A stretch of 64,000 nt of DNA from Solirubrobacteraceae bacterium (GTDB taxonomy: Bacteria > Actinomycetota > Thermoleophilia > Solirubrobacterales > Solirubrobacteraceae): NCBI GenBank assembly GCA_029263125.1, contig JAJCYD010000038.1:1-64000 (forward strand). The letters run 5' to 3'. Position numbers and translations under genes: made by a program. Under the pieces are notes generated by a model. It was not told the origin of the DNA. It saw only the letters and a program-made list of their open reading frames with translations, and ran no database searches. This document shows, piece after piece, positions 58,667-64,000 of the stretch (the stretch's first letter is position 1; every line of letters begins with the position of its first letter).

Positions 58667-58993
58667 TCATGCGGCGGTCCGCGTTGAACAGCGCGGCTCG
58701 GCCGTCGGCACGGGGTGCCCGACATGGAAGCCCTGCACGTGGTCGATGCCCTGAGCGGGCGCGATTGCCTCGACCTCTGCGCTCTCGACGGACGGGGGAT
58801 CGCCTGCTTGCCGATCCCGCGCGCGCAGCAGCGACGCGTCGTTCAGCGACGCCGCGGAGCGGTTCACCTCCAGGCGGGTCGTGCCGTCCGGATCGCCCCG
58901 CGAGTAGCTCGATCGCGCGCGCCGTCACCCGGCCGTCGATCTGCGGTGCGAGGCCGAAGCGTCGGACTCCAGTGCGCCGCGGATGCGTTCGAG
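58667..58993 (-). pseudogene. Decayed EAL (c-di-GMP phosphodiesterase) domain remnant
   Basis: Directly after the stop codon of the GGDEF protein the same frame continues LERIRGALESD, the usual start of an EAL domain. Other frames then give PQIDGRVTARAIELLAG, LEVNRSAASLNDASLL and finally GIDHVQGFHVGHPVPTAEP, the characteristic EAL C-terminal end. The segment is far too short (about 110 codons against roughly 240), so it is internally deleted and frameshifted. The EAL catalytic motif is lost. Confidence 0.8.
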
Positions 58994-61393
58994 TCAGCTC
59001 CGCGCGCGGATCGAGTCGGGCTGCTCGGTGTCGGCCGAGATCAGCGCGAAGCGGTCGCGGCCGGTCTCCTTGGCGTGGTACATCGCGAGGTCCGCTGAGA
59101 TCAGCAGCTGCGCGCCGGTGACGTCGCCCGCCCGGAAGGGCGCGACGCCGACGCTCGTCGTGACGCGGCGATGGTGGTGGGGCGATCCGACGGTTGCCTC
59201 CTCGCGGATCGCGCGCACGAGGTCGCCCGCGACGATCTGCGCCTCGTGCTCGTCGACGTTGGGCAGCAGCACGGCGAACTCGTCGCCGCCGAGACGTGCC
59301 AGCGTGTCGCTCTCGCGCAGCCGCCCGCGCAGCGTGCCCGCCACGCTGAGAATCAGAGCGTCGCCCGCGTGGTGGCCGAGCGCGTCGTTGACGTACTTGA
59401 AGTTGTCGATGTCGAGCACGAGCAGCGCGCCGCGCGGCCCGGCACGCGCGACCTCGCCGACCTGCTGCTCAAGCTCCTGCTCGAAGCGCCGGCGGTTGTA
59501 CAGCCCGGTCAGCGGATCGTGATCGGCGAGGTGGCGCAGCTCGTGCTCGAAGCGCCGGCGCTCGGTCACGTCCTGGACCTGATCGAGGAAGTGCAGCGGC
59601 GCACCCGATGCGTCGCGCACGATGGTCACCGTGCGCGTGACCCACACCACGCCGCCGTTGGCGCGCAGGTAGCGCTTCTCGGTCAGGGAGCTGGACTGCC
59701 GCCCGTCGATCAGATCGGCCATGGCCTTCAGGTCGGCGGTGAGATCCTGCGGGTGGGTGATGGCCGCGAAGCTCATCTCGCACAGCTGCCCGGCCGGACG
59801 CTCGAGGATCTCGCACAGCGCCTGGTTGACCTCCAGGTAGTTGCCCTCGAGGTCGGCGACGGCCATGCCGATCGGCGCGTCCTCGAACGCACGCCGGAAG
59901 CGTTCCTGCGCCTCGCCCATCTGGCGCTCGCGCTCGATGCGCTCGTGGACGTTCTGGGCGATCAGCATCGCCCCGACGATCTCCTCGCCGTCGCCGCGCA
60001 GCGGGCTCGTGCGGATCCACAGCGCGAGGTCGTCACCGGCTGACACGAGGTCGAAGCCGCGCTCCTCGCCGGCCAGCGCCGCGCGGCACGCGTCCTGCAG
60101 GGCGGCGCCATGCGCGGCGGGCAGCAGGCGGTTGACGTGCCCGCCGATCAGCTCGCGTGGCGACGGCGACGCGCCCGCCAGCCGCCTGCCAGACGCGAAC
60201 TCCAGCCGGAGCGTGCGGTCGACGAGGATCACGGTCGTGCCGGGCAGGCCGTGCACGAGCGTCCGGTAGCGCCGCTCGCTGTCAGCGAGGGCGCGCTCGT
60301 CGGCGAGGCGTTGGGTCACATCGCGCCCGGAGGCGTAGATCAGGCCCTCGTCGGGGACCGTTCGCAGCGTCCAGTCGATCCATCGCCACGAGCCGTCGGC
60401 TGTCCGCCAGCGGGCGGTGACGCCGCGGCCCGGAGCGCCGTCGTCGTGCGCTTCGCGAGATGCCAGCAACAGCTCATCGTGGTCTTCGGGCGCGATGAGG
60501 CTGCAGACGGGGCGCCCGATGAGCTCCTCGACGCTCCACCCCAGCGTCCTGCACCACTGGCCGTTGACGCTCTGCAGGCGCCCCTCGAAGTCGACGGTGC
60601 ACAGCAGGTCGCCTGACAGCTCGAAGAAGCGCGTGCTCTCGGCCTGCAGTCGGCGCTCCTCGGTGATGTCGCGCGCGATGCCCAGGGCGCCGATCGTCTC
60701 GCCCGAAGCGTCGCGAAACGGACTCTTGGTGACCGACAGGATCGGCTGGTTGACCCCGAACGTGCCGGTGATCTCGTAGTGGGCCGGCGAGTCGCTGTCG
60801 AGCACGTCGGCGTCGTGGCGCGCGATGTCCTCGGCGACATCCGGCAGAAGCTCGCGGTTCGTGTGACCGATGATCGCGCTGGCAGGCTGGCCGATCAGGC
60901 TGGCGGCCGCGCTGTTGACGAGCAGGTAGCGCCCGTTGCGGTCCTTGAGGTAGATCGAGTCGGTCGTCGCTTGCAGGAGCGCTTCGAGCAGGTGGCGGCT
61001 GCGCAGGGCCCGGTCGGCCATGCGTCCGACGACGAACGCCAGGAAGAGCAGCGCCAGCGAGCGGGGGAGGACCGCGCTCGCACCCTCCGCGGTCCAGCCG
61101 CTGGCGGGCGAGAGGATGACCACGGCCGCGCCGAGCGCCGCGGTGGCGAGCCCCGCCCGCATCCCCATCTCGGCGGCGACGAGCGCGACCGGCAGGATGA
61201 ACGCGACGGCGATCCATGCCGCCGACGCATGGATCCCCAGCGCGGCGGCACTCGACAGCGCGAGGAGCACGGCGGCCAACCCGAGCACCGCGCCGCGGCG
61301 CCGAGCGCCGTAGGTGCCGAGCAGCTGCGCGAGTCCTACCGGCGCGAGACGCGGATCGGTCGCCACGCCGGTGTGGTTGACCGGAGCCTGCAT
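58994..61393 (-). CDS. Membrane PAS-PAS-PAS-GGDEF diguanylate cyclase
   Basis: 799 residues. An N-terminal membrane region with about four helices (AVLGLAAVLLALSSAAALG onward, residues 30-125) precedes several PAS domains (DSIYLKDRNGRYLLVNSAAA; LLCTVDFEGRLQSVNGQW; ILVDRTLRLEFASGR; PIGMAVADLEGNYLEVNQAL). The C-terminal GGDEF domain is intact (DPLTGLYNRRRFEQEL, RLGGDEFAVLLP). It would make c-di-GMP in response to PAS signals. It ends DSIRARS and stops where an EAL domain once followed, so a former dual protein has become cyclase-only. Confidence 0.92.
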   Translation of the reverse strand: MQAPVNHTGVATDPRLAPVGLAQLLGTYGARRRGAVLGLAAVLLALSSAAALGIHASAAWIAVAFILPVALVAAEMGMRAGLATAALGAAVVILSPASGWTAEGASAVLPRSLALLFLAFVVGRMADRALRSRHLLEALLQATTDSIYLKDRNGRYLLVNSAAASLIGQPASAIIGHTNRELLPDVAEDIARHDADVLDSDSPAHYEITGTFGVNQPILSVTKSPFRDASGETIGALGIARDITEERRLQAESTRFFELSGDLLCTVDFEGRLQSVNGQWCRTLGWSVEELIGRPVCSLIAPEDHDELLLASREAHDDGAPGRGVTARWRTADGSWRWIDWTLRTVPDEGLIYASGRDVTQRLADERALADSERRYRTLVHGLPGTTVILVDRTLRLEFASGRRLAGASPSPRELIGGHVNRLLPAAHGAALQDACRAALAGEERGFDLVSAGDDLALWIRTSPLRGDGEEIVGAMLIAQNVHERIERERQMGEAQERFRRAFEDAPIGMAVADLEGNYLEVNQALCEILERPAGQLCEMSFAAITHPQDLTADLKAMADLIDGRQSSSLTEKRYLRANGGVVWVTRTVTIVRDASGAPLHFLDQVQDVTERRRFEHELRHLADHDPLTGLYNRRRFEQELEQQVGEVARAGPRGALLVLDIDNFKYVNDALGHHAGDALILSVAGTLRGRLRESDTLARLGGDEFAVLLPNVDEHEAQIVAGDLVRAIREEATVGSPHHHRRVTTSVGVAPFRAGDVTGAQLLISADLAMYHAKETGRDRFALISADTEQPDSIRARS

Positions 61394-61501
61394 ACACGGA
61401 CCTATCGACGGTCCGTCAGGAGAAACTTAGTGCGCCGGACGATCGGCGGCCGGTGGGGCGCGGCGCCTGCACGGCGTCCCCGGCGACGAGCACGGCTGCG
61501 A

Positions 61502-61669
61502 TTACGCGGTCGGGGTCTGATCCGGCGCGTAGCCGGCGCCCTCGAGCAGCGCCGCCCGCTTCCATGGGCTCGTCGGCTGCAGTGGCGGCGCCGCGACCGA
61601 GCCCGTGTCGCGCGTGAACTGCGCGATCGCGGCGACGATCGCCGCCGCCTCTTCGGGCGACACCGCCAT
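61502..61669 (-). CDS. Acyl-CoA carboxylase epsilon subunit-like small protein
   Basis: 55 residues. SPEEAAAIVAAIAQFTRD, a Pro-rich linker and the C-terminal signature SPWKRAALLEGAGY match the short ACC epsilon family (PF13822-like) that tethers carboxylase subunits in actinobacteria. It starts in the last base of the cysN stop (TGATG), so it is the last gene of the cysDN operon. That place is unexpected: no carboxyltransferase is adjacent, and the alpha chain is 3 kb further on. Confidence 0.65.
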   Translation of the reverse strand: MAVSPEEAAAIVAAIAQFTRDTGSVAAPPLQPTSPWKRAALLEGAGYAPDQTPTA

Positions 61670-62919
61670 CAGCAGATCATTCCCGCGCCGACCGTGTCGT
61701 TGGATGCCTCGTCGATGAGGATGAACGAGCCGACCGCGCGATTGCGCTCGTAGGGATCGAATGCCAGCGGCTTGGACGTGCGCAGTCGCACTCGGCCGAT
61801 GTCGTTGAGCGCGAGCTCCGAAGCATCGGCGTCGGCGTGCAGCGTGTGGATGTCGACGTGATCGAGCACCTCGTCGACGATCGCGCGCGCCTCGTGCGTC
61901 GCGTGCTTGATCGCGTAGCGGGCGCCGGCGCGCAGCGGCCGGTCGGTCATCCAGCAGATCGTCGCCTCCACGTCGCGCGAGAGCTCGGGCGCATCGGCGA
62001 CGCCGCAGATCAGGTCGCCGCGCGAGACGTCGATCTCGTCGTGCAGCAGCAGCGTCACAGACATCGGCGCGTACGCCTCGTCCACCGGCCCGTCGAAGGT
62101 GTCGATGCACGCGATCCGCGACCGCGCGCCGGATGGCAGCACCTGGACCTCGTCGCCCGGGCGCAGGACCCCGCCGGCGACCTGGCCGGCGTAGCCGCGG
62201 TAGTCGGTCTCGCCATCGCGGATGACCCACTGCACGGGGAAGCGCACGTCGTCGAGGTTGCGGTCGTCGGCGACGTGCACCGATTCGAGGTGTTCGAGCA
62301 GCGGCACGCCGCCGTACCACGCCATCCGCTCGGAGCGCGCGACGACGTTGTCGCCGTGCTTGGCGGAGATCGGCATGTAGGCGATGTCGCGCACGCCGAG
62401 ACCGCTCGCGAACTCCGAGAACTCGCGGACGATCGTGTCGAAGACCTCCTCGGAGAAGTCGACGAGATCCATCTTGTTGACGGCGACGGCCATGTGGGGG
62501 ATTCCCAGCAGCGAGGAGATGTAGGCATGGCGCTTGGACTGCTCGAGCACGCCCTTGCGCGCGTCGACGAGGATCACCGCGAGGTCGGCAGTCGACGCGC
62601 CCGTGACCATGTTGCGGGTGTACTGCACGTGGCCGGGCGTGTCGGCGATGATGAACGTGCGCCGCGCGGTCGCGAAATAGCGGTAGGCGACGTCGATCGT
62701 GATGCCCTGCTCGCGCTCGGCTCGCAGGCCGTCGACGAGCAGCGAGAGGTCGACCTCGCCGTCGCCGCCGCGGCGCTTGGACGCCTCCTCGACGTGCTCG
62801 AGCTGGTCGGTCAGCACCTGCTTGGAGTCAAACAGCAGGCGCCCGATGAGGGTGGACTTGCCGTCGTCGACCGAGCCGGCGGTTGCCAGGCGCATGAGAT
62901 CGGCGGCTGCGAGCCCCAT
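61669..62919 (-). CDS. cysN: Sulfate adenylyltransferase subunit 1 (GTPase)
   Basis: 416 residues. The G domain has GSVDDGKSTLIGRLL, DTPGHVQYTRNMVTGAS and NKMD, followed by EF-Tu-like beta-barrel domains (DYRGYAGQVAGGVLRPGDEV; IGRVRLRTSKPLAFDPYERN). GTP hydrolysis drives APS formation with CysD in sulfate assimilation. There is no fused APS kinase domain. The start overlaps the cysD stop by one base. Confidence 0.96.
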   Translation of the reverse strand: MGLAAADLMRLATAGSVDDGKSTLIGRLLFDSKQVLTDQLEHVEEASKRRGGDGEVDLSLLVDGLRAEREQGITIDVAYRYFATARRTFIIADTPGHVQYTRNMVTGASTADLAVILVDARKGVLEQSKRHAYISSLLGIPHMAVAVNKMDLVDFSEEVFDTIVREFSEFASGLGVRDIAYMPISAKHGDNVVARSERMAWYGGVPLLEHLESVHVADDRNLDDVRFPVQWVIRDGETDYRGYAGQVAGGVLRPGDEVQVLPSGARSRIACIDTFDGPVDEAYAPMSVTLLLHDEIDVSRGDLICGVADAPELSRDVEATICWMTDRPLRAGARYAIKHATHEARAIVDEVLDHVDIHTLHADADASELALNDIGRVRLRTSKPLAFDPYERNRAVGSFILIDEASNDTVGAGMIC

Positions 62920-63824
62920 CAGAAGTACCCGGCGATCTTGCGGTCTTCCATCGCGGCTTCGCTGACGCGGTCGTCGGCGCGTGTCTCGCCGCGCTCGGTG
63001 ATCCGCGTCGACGCGATCTCGGCGACGACCGAGTCCAGGTCCGCGGCGGTCGAGCGCACCGCGCCGGTGCAGCTCATGTCGCCGACCGTTCGGTAGCGAA
63101 CCGAGGCGGTGAACGGCGTCTCGCCGTCTGCCAGCTCCACGTGGTCGCAGACCGCGTAGAGCATGCCGTCGCGCTCGAAGACCTCGCGCTCGTGGGCGAA
63201 GTACATGGCCGGAACCTCAAGGCGCTCGGTGGCGATGTACTCCCACACATCGAGCTCGGTCCAGTTGGAGATCGGGAACACGCGCACGCTCTCGCCGCGG
63301 CGGATGCGCCCGTTGTACAGCGACCACAGCTCGGGGCGCTGGTTCTTGGGATCCCAGCCGCCGAAGTCGTCGCGGAAGGAGAAGATCCGCTCCTTGGCCC
63401 GTGCGCGTTCCTCGTCGCGGCGCGCGCCGCCGAACGCCGCGTCGAAGCCGTGCGCCTCGATGGCGTCCAGCAACGTCGTGGTCTGCAGCTGGTTGCGGGA
63501 GGCGCGCGGACCGGTCTGCTCGCGCACGCGGCCCGCGTCGATCGAGTCCTGCACCGACGCGACGACCAGCCGCTCGCCGAGCTCCGCCACGCGCCGGTCG
63601 CGAAACGCGATGACCTCGGGGAAGTTGTGGCCCGTGTCGACGTGCATCAGCGGGAAGGGAAAGCGCCCCGGGCGAAAGGCCTTCTCCGCGAGGCGCAGCA
63701 GCACGATCGAGTCCTTGCCGCCGCTGAACAGCAGCACCGGCATGCTCAGCTGCGCGGCGACCTCGCGCATGATGTGGATCGCCTCGGATTCGAGCTCCTG
63801 CAGGTGAGTGAGCCGGGCCGTCAT
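62919..63824 (-). CDS. cysD: Sulfate adenylyltransferase subunit 2
   Basis: 301 residues. PP-loop LLFSGGKDSIVLLRLA, HVDTGHNFPEVIAFRD, FGGARRDEERARAKERIFSF, NWTELDVWEYI and GDMSCTGAVRS are all conserved. It forms APS from ATP and sulfate with CysN. The ATG overlaps the stop of the upstream membrane protein gene (ATGA), so the operon begins outside the window. Confidence 0.96.
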   Translation of the reverse strand: MTARLTHLQELESEAIHIMREVAAQLSMPVLLFSGGKDSIVLLRLAEKAFRPGRFPFPLMHVDTGHNFPEVIAFRDRRVAELGERLVVASVQDSIDAGRVREQTGPRASRNQLQTTTLLDAIEAHGFDAAFGGARRDEERARAKERIFSFRDDFGGWDPKNQRPELWSLYNGRIRRGESVRVFPISNWTELDVWEYIATERLEVPAMYFAHEREVFERDGMLYAVCDHVELADGETPFTASVRYRTVGDMSCTGAVRSTAADLDSVVAEIASTRITERGETRADDRVSEAAMEDRKIAGYF

Positions 63825-64000
63825 GTTGCCGGCACCTCGGCCGGGCGCCGCGCACGTGCGAGCAGGTAGGCCAGCAGGCCGAACGCCGCGGGCAGCCCGA
63901 GCAGCGCGATCGGCGAGACATCCAGGCCCGCCTTGGACAGCACGCCGAGCGCGGCCGCCAGCAGCATGCAGCCCAGCGCCGGGCGCAGCGCGCCGGCGGG
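63821..64000 (-). CDS. Membrane protein, C-terminal fragment (cut by window edge; possible TauE/SafE type)
   Basis: The last 59 codons of a gene entering from beyond 64000. Two hydrophobic segments are visible (LGCMLLAAALGVLSKAG and IALLGLPAAFGLLAYLLA) with a basic end ARARRPAEVPAT. Direct coupling to cysD (ATGA) suggests a sulfur-compound transporter such as a sulfite exporter/TSUP permease, but too little is present to be sure. Confidence 0.6.
   Translation of the reverse strand, partial: PAGALRPALGCMLLAAALGVLSKAGLDVSPIALLGLPAAFGLLAYLLARARRPAEVPAT

Overview
This window comes from a very GC-rich bacterium. The gene style points to the actinobacterial class Thermoleophilia (Solirubrobacterales-like): GTG/TTG starts are common, stop/start overlaps are dense, and there is an ECF42 sigma factor with its DGPF partner, a glucosylglycerate gene pair, split NHEJ-type polymerase and ligase genes, an LPxTG-type anchored protein and an acyl-CoA carboxylase epsilon-like peptide. 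The lineage is inferred from gene content; no rRNA gene is present.

Layout. 1-13 kb: tRNA-Phe, a secreted M23 peptidase, an MrfA/YprA-type helicase, the DGPF-ECF42 operon behind a matching promoter, gpgS with a HAD-type phosphatase, a wall-anchored ice-binding protein, gpsA, acetyltransferase, an ABC exporter and its divergent WYL regulator. 13-25 kb: an HhH membrane protein, a divergent glycerate-kinase-like gene, FkbM methyltransferase, LigD-type polymerase, Ser/Thr kinase, PASTA lipoprotein, a frameshifted ATP-dependent DNA ligase, EamA exporter, LysR, SDR, DtxR-type regulator and VapBC. 25-34 kb: radical SAM protein, Phd/RelE-type module, aminotransferase, PEP/pyruvate-binding protein, ferritin-like TAT protein and RecQ with a phosphoribosyltransferase-like tail.

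34-45.5 kb is the accessory region. Four Uma2-family genes share a conserved leader. One stands alone at 33.9 kb and three are in tandem at 43.6-45.5 kb. Between them lie a decayed MazEF-like pair, a three-gene operon (SIR2-domain protein, 189-aa small protein, Rad50/SMC-like ATPase with a zinc-hook CxxC), an HNH-type remnant and two uncharacterised genes, one with four C-terminal membrane segments. The operon resembles the three-component ABC/SMC defence layout (ABC-3C, Lamassu/DdmABC) with a SIR2 effector. It is bracketed by two roughly 118-bp direct repeats about 92% identical by hand alignment, both carrying mazF 3'-end sequence. This is the best candidate for an undescribed or poorly described system here.

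45.5-64 kb returns to core genes: cupin/TetR, sucCD, a HAD hydrolase, a metallo-beta-lactamase-fold protein, HtrA followed by a VWA-MoxR-DUF58-VWA operon, a biotin-dependent carboxylase alpha chain with acetyltransferase and methyltransferase, a PAS-GGDEF protein followed by a decayed EAL domain, and sulfate-assimilation genes cysD-cysN with an epsilon-like peptide and a truncated membrane protein at the edge. Three copies of a dispersed hairpin repeat (GGGGTGTGTCGAAT arms) sit just after gene ends at 0.15, 13.6 and 55.5 kb.
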